This document shows positions 15,240 to 24,385 of a stretch of DNA of 64,000 nucleotides, piece by piece. Every line of letters begins with the position of its first letter. Position 1 is the first letter of the stretch. The translations under genes and the position numbers were made by a program. The stretch spans positions 124,001 to 188,000 of the forward strand of contig CBDDGJ010000004.1 of assembly GCA_965227805.1 (NCBI GenBank). The letters are read 5' to 3'. The notes beneath the pieces were generated by a model. That model searched no databases, had not been told where the DNA came from, and saw nothing but the letters and a program-made list of their open reading frames with translations. The stretch comes from CBDDGJ01 sp965227805 (GTDB lineage Bacteria > Pseudomonadota > Alphaproteobacteria > RS24).

Positions 15240-16456
15240 GGCTGTACCTGCATAACAAAACCGCCATGTGGAATAAGATCGGAGAAAAATAAATGCCCGC
15301 CGCTTAACGCATCATAAACCCCTATGCGCTGTCTGGCGGATTCGAATAAGGCAGTTTCACCATTAACCAGATAAATCCAAAGCGCAAAAAGTTGCGGCAT
15401 GGGAAAATGAAAGTTTAGCGTGTATAGCCGTGGGGTCTCATCTTGCGATACTTTTATTGCCGCGCTTACTTCTTCTAGGTCTATTGCGTGCAATTTCTTA
15501 CCTGTTTGCGTATCATACACCCAGACATGCGTTGCAGGTTCTTCGAACTGATGGGCGTCACCTTGATGCATCATCACATAGAGTGTGTTTGATGCTATAT
15601 GGGCAGCAGTATGGTCCATGCCCGCAATCGTCCATTTATCTTCGCGCTCAGCATCGCTAACAAGTGACCATTTATCTACCAGCTCTATCGTGTTTCCGGC
15701 CATGCGGATGGCATATACATTATATTGCCGTGAGACGAAATACCAGACATCACCAATGCGTGATGCAGAAATGGTAAGAAAATCGTCAACCGCATTGAAT
15801 AGCGGTTTGGAGCGCGTGCGCTTAACAAGCCTACCATTTTCGTCAAGTTTGATATGCATAAAACTCCCATTGCCGCAAATCGCATAAAAATCCCGATTGC
15901 CTGCCCCATATAGTGTCGCGCAGCCTGGTGTTTCGATTTCTTCAATAAAAACGCCCCGATCAAGATCAACGACTGAAACCGATTGCGCCGGTGTATAATT
16001 AACCACAAGGGCAAAGCGCTCATCATCGCTCAAGCGCAAAAAGCCATTATTTTTGACACCATGCATACGTTTGGGGGGAATAATAATTTCCTTTTTGAAA
16101 GCTAGCGTGCGCTCATCATAAAGCGAAACCACATCGGTTCTTTCGCCCCTTAGGCCGCGTGAAAAATAGGTTTCGACAGTGACAATCTCATTCCGCTTGT
16201 GCGCATTAAGCAGACTATTAAACCAAAAGCCAGTGGATAATTGCCCCAATCGCTTGCCTGTTTCGTCAAATAAATATGCCTGCCCGTCATTCTGGCTAGG
16301 CATACGCATCCCATACGCCCAAAACCAGGGCTGTCCCTCATAAGCGGGTAGTCTTTCAGTAAAGGGTTGTTCCGGTATAAAGTCTTGCGCCTGCCCCAAA
16401 GCGGGCGACAGGCTTAAATTCAAAATAATAGCGGCATATAGGTAAAACAGTTTCAT
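15233..16456 (-). CDS. mauB: Amine dehydrogenase heavy subunit (beta-propeller)
   Basis: A 407-residue secreted heavy chain. The ATG at 16456 has GAGGAAA upstream and starts a signal peptide (KLFYLYAAIILNLSLSPALG); the frame is open upstream for 38 codons but that part looks noncoding. The mature protein has WD-like blades of the seven-bladed MADH/AADH heavy chain (for example FLRLSDDERFALVVNYTPA, then SVSVVDLDRG). It forms the scaffold for the TTQ light chain in an alpha2-beta2 enzyme. Sequence alone does not separate methylamine from aromatic amine specificity here; neighbours and light chain favour the aromatic type. Confidence 0.9.
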   Translation of the reverse strand: MKLFYLYAAIILNLSLSPALGQAQDFIPEQPFTERLPAYEGQPWFWAYGMRMPSQNDGQAYLFDETGKRLGQLSTGFWFNSLLNAHKRNEIVTVETYFSRGLRGERTDVVSLYDERTLAFKKEIIIPPKRMHGVKNNGFLRLSDDERFALVVNYTPAQSVSVVDLDRGVFIEEIETPGCATLYGAGNRDFYAICGNGSFMHIKLDENGRLVKRTRSKPLFNAVDDFLTISASRIGDVWYFVSRQYNVYAIRMAGNTIELVDKWSLVSDAEREDKWTIAGMDHTAAHIASNTLYVMMHQGDAHQFEEPATHVWVYDTQTGKKLHAIDLEEVSAAIKVSQDETPRLYTLNFHFPMPQLFALWIYLVNGETALFESARQRIGVYDALSGGHLFFSDLIPHGGFVMQVQPW

Positions 16457-16566
16457 GATAGATTTCCTCTTATACGTTCCCCTGTCGACAGTGAGGCAGG
16501 TGATGTAGCTATCTCTTTTATCTGCCAATTTACGCTCTTTTCTATCCTTACCATGCGTGGTTTTGC

Positions 16567-17337
16567 TCATTTTGGGTGTGCTTTTAGCCGATTACATGCA
16601 TAGTCACGCATCGCCTGTTCAAAGCCAGCAAAAAGCGGGGCGCTAATTATGTTTTCGCCAGTTTGAAACTCTGGATGCCACTGCACGCCGATTGCAAAAT
16701 TTTGTTCCCTTATTGAAATGGCTTCTATGACCCCATCATCTGCCGTGGCCTCTATGGTTATTTTGTCATTGGGCGTATCAATCGCCTGGCGATGCAGGCT
16801 GTTGATTGTGGTGTGTGTGGTGTGTAACAGGTGATGAAAGAAACCGTTTTGCGGAAACGTTACATTATGGCGTGCTGCATGTGCAGTATCAAAATTAACA
16901 TTTTGTGGCATGGGGTGGTCGAGATTTCCATCCCGTTTATGTATGTCGGGGTTCAAACACATGCCCAAGGCAACGGCCATTTCCTGCATGCCGCGACATA
17001 TTCCCAAAAGCGGCAGGTTTTTTTCTTGTGCCATATCAATAAGTGCAAGTGCTGTCCGGTCGCGCGCGGGGTCGAAAGGAGGAAAGCGCTCATCCTCTGC
17101 CATGCCAAATAGGGACGGGTGGATATTAGTTCTGCTACCGGTAAGCAACAAGCCATCTATATGCGCGATAATGTCTTTCAGATCTGCTTGCGTTTGGGTT
17201 TTCGTAAGGCAGGGGATGAGTATAGGTGTGACATGCATATAGCGTTCCACCGCATCAATATAGCTTGTGTTTACGACATGGCCGTGTCCTGTTTCATGGT
17301 GGCGTAAATTACACAAAATGCCTAAAAGTGGTTTCAT
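16567..17337 (-). CDS. Gamma-glutamyl-gamma-aminobutyrate hydrolase-like (class I amidotransferase, C26)
   Basis: A 256-residue protein of the peptidase C26/PuuD family. The nucleophile elbow LLGICRGMQEM gives C114; the active-site His and Glu are in GVQWHPEF; the N-terminal LTGSRTNIHPSLF loop is also typical. PuuD hydrolyses gamma-glutamyl-GABA in the gamma-glutamylated putrescine pathway. It is transcribed in the same direction as, and 110 bases upstream of, the amine dehydrogenase heavy-chain gene, so it may cleave a gamma-glutamyl-amine linked to amine use. The substrate is inferred from family and location only. Confidence 0.82.
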   Translation of the reverse strand: MKPLLGILCNLRHHETGHGHVVNTSYIDAVERYMHVTPILIPCLTKTQTQADLKDIIAHIDGLLLTGSRTNIHPSLFGMAEDERFPPFDPARDRTALALIDMAQEKNLPLLGICRGMQEMAVALGMCLNPDIHKRDGNLDHPMPQNVNFDTAHAARHNVTFPQNGFFHHLLHTTHTTINSLHRQAIDTPNDKITIEATADDGVIEAISIREQNFAIGVQWHPEFQTGENIISAPLFAGFEQAMRDYACNRLKAHPK

Positions 17338-17394
17338 TATTCTGCCTTTTGGGTTATCTTACCTTGTTTATGACATAAATCGGTGGAAACAAAA

Positions 17395-17976
17395 ATGCGT
17401 AATTTCATTTGCTGTATTGTTTTTTTATGGGGTAGCATCGTGCCTGCTTTGGCGCTTAGTGAGCAGGAAGGCTTACGGCTTTATCAGCAAGGCCGATATA
17501 AAGAAGCAATTACACATTGGGAAAAAGCGGCAGCGCAAGGCGATGCGGGTGCGGCTTATCGTTTGGCCGAAGAATATTTTGATGCTAAAATTGTCAAGCG
17601 CGATTTGGCGCGTGTCATCGCTTATTTAGAGCAGGCCGTCGCCAAGGGTGATGCGCGGGCTATGGCCGAATTAGGCTCACATTATGATTATGGCACAGGT
17701 GTGCGGCAAGATACCGATAAGGCGGCAGAGCTTTATTTGCAAGCGGCACAATATGGCATTCCGCAAGCCATGTTTAACATTGCCGCTATGTTGGAAACAG
17801 GTGAAGGAATAGATTATGATGCGGTTGAAGCATATAAATTCTATCTGCTTGCGCGTGATCGGGGGTTTGCGCCCTTTGCTGTTTCGGCATTAACGGCGCT
17901 GGAGGCGACCATGTCGGCTAATGATGTTGCGGAAGCAGTGCGCCGCGCGAAGGACTTTCAACCGCTTTCTTTTTAA
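17395..17976 (+). CDS. Sel1-repeat (TPR-like) secreted protein
   Basis: A 193-residue protein with a signal peptide (FICCIVFLWGSIVPALA) and about four Sel1-like repeats, each with the A..RLAEEYFDA / AMAELGSHYDYGTG pattern of about 36 residues. The ATG at 17395 is taken rather than GTG at 17383. Such repeats form helical solenoids for protein binding. It is transcribed divergently from the C26 hydrolase gene, and no function can be assigned. Confidence 0.82.
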   Translation: MRNFICCIVFLWGSIVPALALSEQEGLRLYQQGRYKEAITHWEKAAAQGDAGAAYRLAEEYFDAKIVKRDLARVIAYLEQAVAKGDARAMAELGSHYDYGTGVRQDTDKAAELYLQAAQYGIPQAMFNIAAMLETGEGIDYDAVEAYKFYLLARDRGFAPFAVSALTALEATMSANDVAEAVRRAKDFQPLSF

Positions 17977-18345
17977 TATTTGCAACATATATATAAGCAA
18001 AAACGAATCACTTGCATATAAAATGCATTGTCTTTTTATATAAGGCGCTAAGTGTGAGGGGGAGGCTATTACCTATATATATGAAACCAATCTGTGGTTA
18101 CAAAAAAGCATATTTGTTTAACCATATGAAAATAAAGTATTATTTTCAATAATATTGTTTTAGTCAGGGCGTATATGAAAAATAGTCCTTCTCTATGTCA
18201 TGTAATGAAAAAATAAAATTGCAAACATGCGAATAATGGGTAAGACTCGTTAAATAGCCTTAATTTTGCCTTTGGAGTGTATTTGGCACCAAAGGTGTAT
18301 AAATGTTACTTACGAATAAAGTTTATGAAAAAGGATTGTTAGACT
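17977..18345. other. AT-rich intergenic region upstream of ialB
   Basis: 369 bases without a supportable gene. It contains small inverted repeats: TGCAT-ATAAA-ATGCA, ATTATT-TTC-AATAAT, and CCTTTGG (18269-18275) with CCAAAGG (18289-18295) about 50 bases before the IalB-like gene. The last, including the palindrome CACC-AAA-GGTG, could be an operator, but this is unproven. Confidence 0.4.
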
Positions 18346-18942
18346 ATGAAAAACAAATCTACACTAATCATCGTGGTCGCTTTGGTGCTTATTGGTGCGA
18401 TTGCTTTTATTGCCTATATGATGATGGGCGATACTGCGCAAGACCAAGACCAGGCTGCTGCAAACGGAAAAGATTGGGCGTTGCGGTGCGATGCTAATCG
18501 TCCTGATAATATTCCGCCATGCGATATGTTGCAGATCGTCGTTGACCCGCAAACTCAGAAACCGGCAATGATTTTCTCACTCGCACATTTGGGCGCAGAA
18601 GGGTTAGTCGGTGTGCAAGTTTCTGTTAGCGGTGGTGTGCTTATTGCAGCAGGTGCACGCGTTGAGCTAGATGGCAAACAAGTGTTAGACGGTTTACGCT
18701 TTACACGCTGTGAAATTGATGGGTGTGCGCTAGAAGGTGTGTTTAAGGAAGAGGCCTTTGCGCCTTTCCTGACCGGCACACAAGGCGCGGTTGCTGTGAA
18801 AACAGAGACAAATCAACTTAAGGTATCCCCCCTTACGGTGAAGGATTTTCCTAATACATTTGCGGCTATGAAGCAAAGAAATGCGGCTTGGTTTGCTGAT
18901 CAGAAAAAACAAGCCGAGGCGGCAGCGCAAGCGGATAAATAA
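18346..18942 (+). CDS. Invasion-associated locus B (IalB) family protein
   Basis: A 198-residue protein with an N-terminal membrane anchor (about residues 6-26) and a periplasmic IalB domain: WALRCDANRP, CDMLQIVVDP, then paired cysteines in RCEIDGCALEGVF. The C-terminus is an Ala/Lys/Glu-rich helix. IalB is named for Bartonella, where it aids erythrocyte invasion, but the family is widespread in non-pathogenic alphaproteobacteria with unknown envelope roles. It appears monocistronic, following a long AT-rich leader region. Confidence 0.85.
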   Translation: MKNKSTLIIVVALVLIGAIAFIAYMMMGDTAQDQDQAAANGKDWALRCDANRPDNIPPCDMLQIVVDPQTQKPAMIFSLAHLGAEGLVGVQVSVSGGVLIAAGARVELDGKQVLDGLRFTRCEIDGCALEGVFKEEAFAPFLTGTQGAVAVKTETNQLKVSPLTVKDFPNTFAAMKQRNAAWFADQKKQAEAAAQADK

Positions 18943-19085
18943 AGCTGTCAAGCTGACTGCATAAGGCCGTTGCGTTTGTTGCGTAGTAAAATGTAGTCAT
19001 GGCGTAGGCATATGTATATATAAGTTTTGCAGGGTTAGGTTTGTTACATCTTTTTCCTAATCCCGCACCTTATACGGATAAACGC

Positions 19086-20252
19086 TCATAAAAGCCCAGC
19101 TCGCTTGAATCCATCTTCCAGATCAGCTTTTAGGTCATCACTATGTTCAAGCCCAATATGAAGGCGCAAGAGCTGGCCGTTTTCTTTATCCCATGGCTGT
19201 GCGGTGCGCCGTGGCGATGCAGGGATCATTAGGCTTTCATAACCGCCGAAACCATATCCCATGCCAAAATGACGCATATTATCCAGCATAGCGGCAAGTT
19301 TATCTTCAGGGATAGGCTCTGTGATAATGCCGAAAAGGCTGGCGGCGCCGGTGAAGTCGCGCTTCCATAATGTATATCCTGGGTCAGAGGCGAGCGCTGG
19401 ATAGCGTATATCACGGATAAAGGTGTATTGTTGTAGCAAGTGGGCAATGTCTAGCGCATTTTTCATATGTTGCTTAAGTCGTGTTGGCATTGTGCGTAAG
19501 CCGCGTAAGGCTAGATAGGCGTCATCCGCACCGACACAGTGGCCGAATGTTTTGTGTGTTGAACGCACAGCATACGCGCAATTTTCTGTAGCCGTTATGG
19601 TGCCGAGCAAAGCATCGGAATGGCCAAGAATATGTTTGCTTGCCGATTGCAGCGAAATATCTGCGCCCTTATCAAGGGGTTTGAAAAAATAAGCCGACGC
19701 CCATGTATTATCGACAATCAATTTTGCATTATGCTTATGGGCGAGGGTGGCAAGGGCTGGAATGTCGCACATTTCGAATGTCAGCGAACCGGGGGATTCG
19801 ACAAAAATGACTTTTGTGCGCGTAGTTATAAGTGATGCGATGTTATCAAGCGATGCATTGGCCGGAATATAGTCGGCTGTGATATTGAATTTATTTTGCA
19901 AACTATCAATAATACGCCGTGACGGGGAATAAATATTATCACCTGCAATTATGTGATCCCCGCTTTCAACTTGTGAGAGCAAAGCTATAGCAACCGCTGA
20001 TGTGCCCGAAGGTGTGAGAACTGTGCGCGCTGCTTTTTCGCCTTCCAGTGCGGTTATTGCCTCTTCAAGGGCGCGTGATGTTGGTGTGGCTTGGCGCGCA
20101 TATGTATAGTCGACTTTGCTTTGATCACGAAATGCATCCAGAGACGGAAAAAGAATTGTGGATGCGCGATAAACAGGCGTGTTTACCGCACCATGAAATT
20201 TATGCGGGGCGCGGCCTTTTGTGGTTGCCAGAGTTTCATCTGTTTCGTTCAT
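19086..20252 (-). CDS. metC: Cystathionine beta-lyase (PLP-dependent)
   Basis: A 388-residue Cys/Met-metabolism PLP enzyme. The PLP lysine is K206 in SASKHILGHSDALLG, the cofactor Asp is in VDNTWAS, and TYARQATPTSRALE is the substrate/PLP loop seen in MetC. It cleaves cystathionine to homocysteine, pyruvate and ammonia in methionine synthesis. It is transcribed divergently from aapJ with about 90 bases between the starts, so the two share a promoter region. A gamma-lyase or related activity cannot be excluded from sequence. Confidence 0.88.
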   Translation of the reverse strand: MNETDETLATTKGRAPHKFHGAVNTPVYRASTILFPSLDAFRDQSKVDYTYARQATPTSRALEEAITALEGEKAARTVLTPSGTSAVAIALLSQVESGDHIIAGDNIYSPSRRIIDSLQNKFNITADYIPANASLDNIASLITTRTKVIFVESPGSLTFEMCDIPALATLAHKHNAKLIVDNTWASAYFFKPLDKGADISLQSASKHILGHSDALLGTITATENCAYAVRSTHKTFGHCVGADDAYLALRGLRTMPTRLKQHMKNALDIAHLLQQYTFIRDIRYPALASDPGYTLWKRDFTGAASLFGIITEPIPEDKLAAMLDNMRHFGMGYGFGGYESLMIPASPRRTAQPWDKENGQLLRLHIGLEHSDDLKADLEDGFKRAGLL

Positions 20253-20343
20253 GATTATTCTTAAGTCTTATGGCTTTTCATTTCTTGTGTTAGATGATAG
20301 CATGGGGCTAAATACTAATCTAGTGACAAATGGGAGAATTGAT

Positions 20344-21363
20344 ATGAAGTCTGCTTATGCGGGTTTGCTTGGAGGGCTTATTTTATTTTTCAGCGGTGGT
20401 GCGCTGGCGGCAGATATGACAGTGGATCTTGTGAAAGAACGCGGTCATTTGCGCTGTGGTGTAAGCCAGGGTTTGCCGGGCTTTTCTAATCCGGATGACC
20501 AGGGAAACTGGGTTGGTATTGATGTTGATATATGCCGCGCCGTCGCGGCGGCGATTTTTGGTGATGATGAAAAAGTTAAATATACACCGCTTTCGAATAA
20601 GGAACGCTTTGCGGCTTTACAATCTGGCGAAGTTGATTTGTTGTCGCGCAATACGACATGGTCGATGCACCGCGATACGGCTTTGGGGCTAGATTTTACC
20701 GGCGTGAATTATTATGACGGGCAAGGCTTTATGGTGCGTAAAGAGCTGGGCGTTACCTCGGCACGTGCGCTTGATGGGGCGGTGCTGTGCGTCAATTTGG
20801 GCACAACGACAGAGCTCAATGCAGCTGATTATTTCCGCACGCATAATATGGAGTATAAAATCGTAACCTTTGAGCGTGCCGATGAAACAGTTGCCGCCTA
20901 TGATGGTGGACGGTGTGATGTATATACCACCGATCAATCCGGGCTTTATGCACAAAGGTTGAAACTTACAGACCCGGATGCACATATGATCTTGCCCGAA
21001 ATTATCTCCAAAGAACCGCTTGGCCCCGTGGTGCGGCAGGGCGACTCGCAATGGGCAGATATTGTAAAATGGGCGCTTTATGCCATGCTTGAAGCAGAAG
21101 AATTGGGCGTTACGTCACAAAATGCAGATGCAATGAAACAGTCAAATAATCCGTCCATACGCCGCTTGCTGGGCTTAGATGGCACATTTGGCAAAAACCT
21201 TTCTATTCGGGAGGATTGGGCATATCAAATCGTAAAACATGTGGGCAATTATGCCGAAAGTTTTGAGCGTAATGTTGGCAAAAATACACCATTAGGCATA
21301 GAGCGCGGCCTAAATGCGTTATGGCGTGATGGCGGTTTGCACTACGCGCCTCCCATTCGTTAG
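20344..21363 (+). CDS. aapJ: General L-amino acid ABC transporter, periplasmic binding protein
   Basis: A 339-residue solute-binding protein. The ATG at 20344 is selected over earlier in-frame starts because GGGAG precedes it and a signal peptide begins there (AYAGLLGGLILFFSGGALA). The mature domain shows family 3 features (RGHLRCGVSQGLPGFSN, GIDVDICRAVAAAI). It delivers amino acids to AapQM. It is the first of four same-strand genes aapJQMP with short gaps, one operon. Confidence 0.93.
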   Translation: MKSAYAGLLGGLILFFSGGALAADMTVDLVKERGHLRCGVSQGLPGFSNPDDQGNWVGIDVDICRAVAAAIFGDDEKVKYTPLSNKERFAALQSGEVDLLSRNTTWSMHRDTALGLDFTGVNYYDGQGFMVRKELGVTSARALDGAVLCVNLGTTTELNAADYFRTHNMEYKIVTFERADETVAAYDGGRCDVYTTDQSGLYAQRLKLTDPDAHMILPEIISKEPLGPVVRQGDSQWADIVKWALYAMLEAEELGVTSQNADAMKQSNNPSIRRLLGLDGTFGKNLSIREDWAYQIVKHVGNYAESFERNVGKNTPLGIERGLNALWRDGGLHYAPPIR

Positions 21364-21379
21364 GGGCTTGGCTTAGGTC

Positions 21380-22525
21380 ATGCGTTTTTTGCTTAAACCC
21401 GCATTATTGCAAATCGCTTTGCTGCTTGTGCTGGTTGGTTTTCTGCTATGGCTGGCAAGCAATGCGGGTGAAAATCTGGCACGGCAGGGGGTGGCATCAG
21501 GTTTTGCGTTTTTAGACCAACGCGCAGGCTTTGGCATATCGCAAACGCTGATTGACTATAATGAAGACCATAGCTATGGGCGGGTTTTACTGATTGGTAT
21601 TTTGAATACTTTATTGGTTGCTGTTTTGGGCATTATGCTTGCTTCGCTTTTTGGTTTTGTGCTGGGGATTGCGCGGCTTTCTTCTAATTGGCTGATTGCG
21701 AAACTTGCGGCACTCTATATTGAGATTTTCCGTAATATCCCGCTTTTGCTACAAATTATGTTTTGGTATTTCGGGGTATTACATAATTTACCGTCCCCAC
21801 GGCAGAGCTTTCAGCTGGGCGATATGATATTTCTGAATAATCGTGGCTTGATTATGCCGACAGTGGTGCCGCAAAATGGGGCAATATGGTATGGGATTGC
21901 TTTATGTCTTGTGCTTATTGCTTTCTTCTTATTGCGCCGCCATAGTCGGCATAAGCAAGACTCAACGGGGCAGGCGACCCCAGTTTATCTGCCTGTCTTT
22001 GGAATAATGTTTGGTCTTGTCGGTGGGCTTATCCTATTTACAGGTGTGCCTTTTGCATGGGACATAGCAGAACTTAAAGGGTTTAATTTTCGTGGCGGCG
22101 TGACGATTATTCCCGAGTTTATGGCGCTTTTAATTGCGCTTAGTCTTTACACAGCTGCCTTTATTGCAGAGATTGTGCGGGCAGGTATTTTATCAGTGGG
22201 CAAAGGACAAGCCGAAGCCGCGAAAGCTCTGGGTTTACCGGATAGGGTCGTTTTGCGTAAAATTATCATACCACAAGCCATGCGCGTTATTGTGCCACCG
22301 CTTACCAGCCAATATCTTAATCTTACCAAAAATTCATCGCTGGCGGTTGCGATTGCCTATCCGGATATTGTATCGGTTTTTGCGGGCACCACGCTCAACC
22401 AGGTCGGCCAAGCGATTGAAATTATTTTTATAACTATGCTGATTTATCTTACGCTTAGCTTGCTAACATCTGCATTTATGAATTGGTATAATTACCGCAT
22501 TGCGTTAATGGGGGCGAATAGATAA
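21380..22525 (+). CDS. aapQ: General L-amino acid ABC transporter permease
   Basis: A 381-residue inner-membrane permease with several helices and the HisM-type EAA loop (VGKGQAEAAKALGLPDRVVL) near residue 275. The long insertion between the first membrane segments and the conserved core is typical of AapQ. It pairs with AapM, encoded 3 bases downstream, in the channel of the importer. Confidence 0.93.
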   Translation: MRFLLKPALLQIALLLVLVGFLLWLASNAGENLARQGVASGFAFLDQRAGFGISQTLIDYNEDHSYGRVLLIGILNTLLVAVLGIMLASLFGFVLGIARLSSNWLIAKLAALYIEIFRNIPLLLQIMFWYFGVLHNLPSPRQSFQLGDMIFLNNRGLIMPTVVPQNGAIWYGIALCLVLIAFFLLRRHSRHKQDSTGQATPVYLPVFGIMFGLVGGLILFTGVPFAWDIAELKGFNFRGGVTIIPEFMALLIALSLYTAAFIAEIVRAGILSVGKGQAEAAKALGLPDRVVLRKIIIPQAMRVIVPPLTSQYLNLTKNSSLAVAIAYPDIVSVFAGTTLNQVGQAIEIIFITMLIYLTLSLLTSAFMNWYNYRIALMGANR

Positions 22526-22528
22526 ATC

Positions 22529-23617
22529 ATGCATGATAAGGGTATGCCTGGACGTTTTATAAGACGCAGTTATGTGTGGTTACGGAATAATTTATTTTCT
22601 ACACCCTTTAATAGTGCGCTTAGCCTTGTGGCTTTGTTTTTGCTCTGGCAGATTATGAGCAGCGTTTTAGACTGGGCGGTGTTGCATGCGAGCTTTACCG
22701 GCACAGATCGCACAGCATGTCTGAAACAACAGCAAGGTGCGTGTTGGCCATTTATAGCGGCAAAACTTGACCAATTTATTTATGGGCGATATCCGGCTGC
22801 CGAACAATGGCGGGTAAACCTCGTCTTTTTTACAGGATTATGTGGGCTTATCCCCGCCCTTATTCCCTCATTGCCGTTTAAGAAGATCACGCTTGGCTTT
22901 TTGCTGGGTATATTTCCACCTGTTGCTTTTATTTTACTTACGGGTGGGTTGTTCGGTTTGTCCGAAGTTGAGACTATGCGCTGGGGGGGCTTATTGGTCA
23001 CATTGGTTGTGGCGATAACGGGTATTGTGTTTTCGCTTCCTTTGGGAATTTTGCTCGCCTTGGGGCGGCAATCCGACTTATTGATTATCCGTTATATTTG
23101 TATTGGCTTTATTGAGATATTGCGTGGGGTGCCACTAATAACCGTATTATTTATGGCCAGCATCATGTTGCCGCTTTTTTTGCCGGAAGGGGTGACATTT
23201 GATAAATTATTGCGGTGTCTTATCGGGGTGATGCTTTTTGCGTCGGCTTATATGGCAGAGGTCGTGCGGGGGGGATTACAGGCCATAGGGCGCGGCCAAT
23301 ATGAAGCCGCAACCGCTTTGGGATTAGGCTATTGGCGTATGCATATTTTGATTGTCTTGCCCCAGGCGCTCAAATTGGTTATTCCGGGTATTGTCAATAC
23401 ATTTATTGGCTTGTTTAAGGATACGTCTTTGGTCATGGTTGTGGGGCTGCTTGACCTGTTGGGAATTGTGCAGTTTCATTTTACTGATTCGCGCTGGGCG
23501 ACACCACAAACGGCCATAACAGGCTATGTGTTTGCAGGTGCGGTTTTTTGGGTGTTTTGCTTTGCAATGTCGCGTTATTCACTCTTTATCGAGCGGCGGC
23601 TCTCTGTCAAGAATTAG
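22529..23617 (+). CDS. aapM: General L-amino acid ABC transporter permease
   Basis: A 362-residue inner-membrane permease, second channel subunit with AapQ. Its EAA loop reads IGRGQYEAATALGLGYWRMH, and a large N-terminal extension with added membrane segments is characteristic of AapM. It starts 3 bases after aapQ and is followed 18 bases later by aapP. Confidence 0.93.
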   Translation: MHDKGMPGRFIRRSYVWLRNNLFSTPFNSALSLVALFLLWQIMSSVLDWAVLHASFTGTDRTACLKQQQGACWPFIAAKLDQFIYGRYPAAEQWRVNLVFFTGLCGLIPALIPSLPFKKITLGFLLGIFPPVAFILLTGGLFGLSEVETMRWGGLLVTLVVAITGIVFSLPLGILLALGRQSDLLIIRYICIGFIEILRGVPLITVLFMASIMLPLFLPEGVTFDKLLRCLIGVMLFASAYMAEVVRGGLQAIGRGQYEAATALGLGYWRMHILIVLPQALKLVIPGIVNTFIGLFKDTSLVMVVGLLDLLGIVQFHFTDSRWATPQTAITGYVFAGAVFWVFCFAMSRYSLFIERRLSVKN

Positions 23618-23635
23618 AATCAAGGTTGAAAAATA

Positions 23636-24379
23636 ATGGCAAATAAATCAATAATTTCTATCGATAATCTGAATAAATGGTTTGGTGACTTTCATGTTTT
23701 GCGCGATATAAATTTGCATGTAGCAGCGGGTGAAAAAATTGTGATATGCGGGCCTTCAGGATCGGGAAAGTCAACTCTTATTCGTTGTATTAACCGCTTG
23801 GAGCAGCATGATAAGGGTGACATTATTGTAGATGGCACGGCACTTAGTAATGATGTAAAAAATATTGATATTATCCGTAGTGAAGTCGGTATGGTGTTTC
23901 AGCAATTTAATTTATTCCCGCATATGAGTGTTATTGAAAATTGTATGCTGGCACCTATTTGGGTGCGGAAACTACCCCGCGAAGCGGCAAGGCGTGAAGC
24001 CTTACATTTTCTTGAACGTGTGCATATTCCCGAACAGGCAGATAAATTTCCTGCACAATTATCCGGCGGACAACAGCAGCGTGTGGCGATTGCGCGGGCT
24101 TTGGCGATGCGTCCGCGTATTATGTTATTTGATGAACCGACCTCGGCACTGGATCCGGAAATGATTAAAGAGGTGCTTGATGTAATGGTTGAGCTTGCCG
24201 AGGAAGGTATGACCATGCTGTGTGTTACGCATGAAATGGGGTTTGCCCGTCAGGTGGCCGACCGGATAATTTTTATGGATGAAGGTGAAATTGTCGAACA
24301 AAATACGCCAGAGGATTTTTTCACAGCACCGAAAAATGAACGCACCAAATTATTTCTAAGTCAAATTTTGGATTATTAA
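23636..24379 (+). CDS. aapP: General L-amino acid ABC transporter ATPase
   Basis: A 247-residue ABC ATPase with Walker A (GPSGSGKST, about residues 39-47), Q loop (MVFQQFNLFPHM), signature LSGGQQQR, Walker B (IMLFDEPTSALDP) and H loop (CVTHEMGFA). It powers uptake through AapQM. It is the last gene of the operon and converges on the GNAT gene with a 6-base gap. Confidence 0.95.
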   Translation: MANKSIISIDNLNKWFGDFHVLRDINLHVAAGEKIVICGPSGSGKSTLIRCINRLEQHDKGDIIVDGTALSNDVKNIDIIRSEVGMVFQQFNLFPHMSVIENCMLAPIWVRKLPREAARREALHFLERVHIPEQADKFPAQLSGGQQQRVAIARALAMRPRIMLFDEPTSALDPEMIKEVLDVMVELAEEGMTMLCVTHEMGFARQVADRIIFMDEGEIVEQNTPEDFFTAPKNERTKLFLSQILDY

Positions 24380-24385
24380 ACAGCT

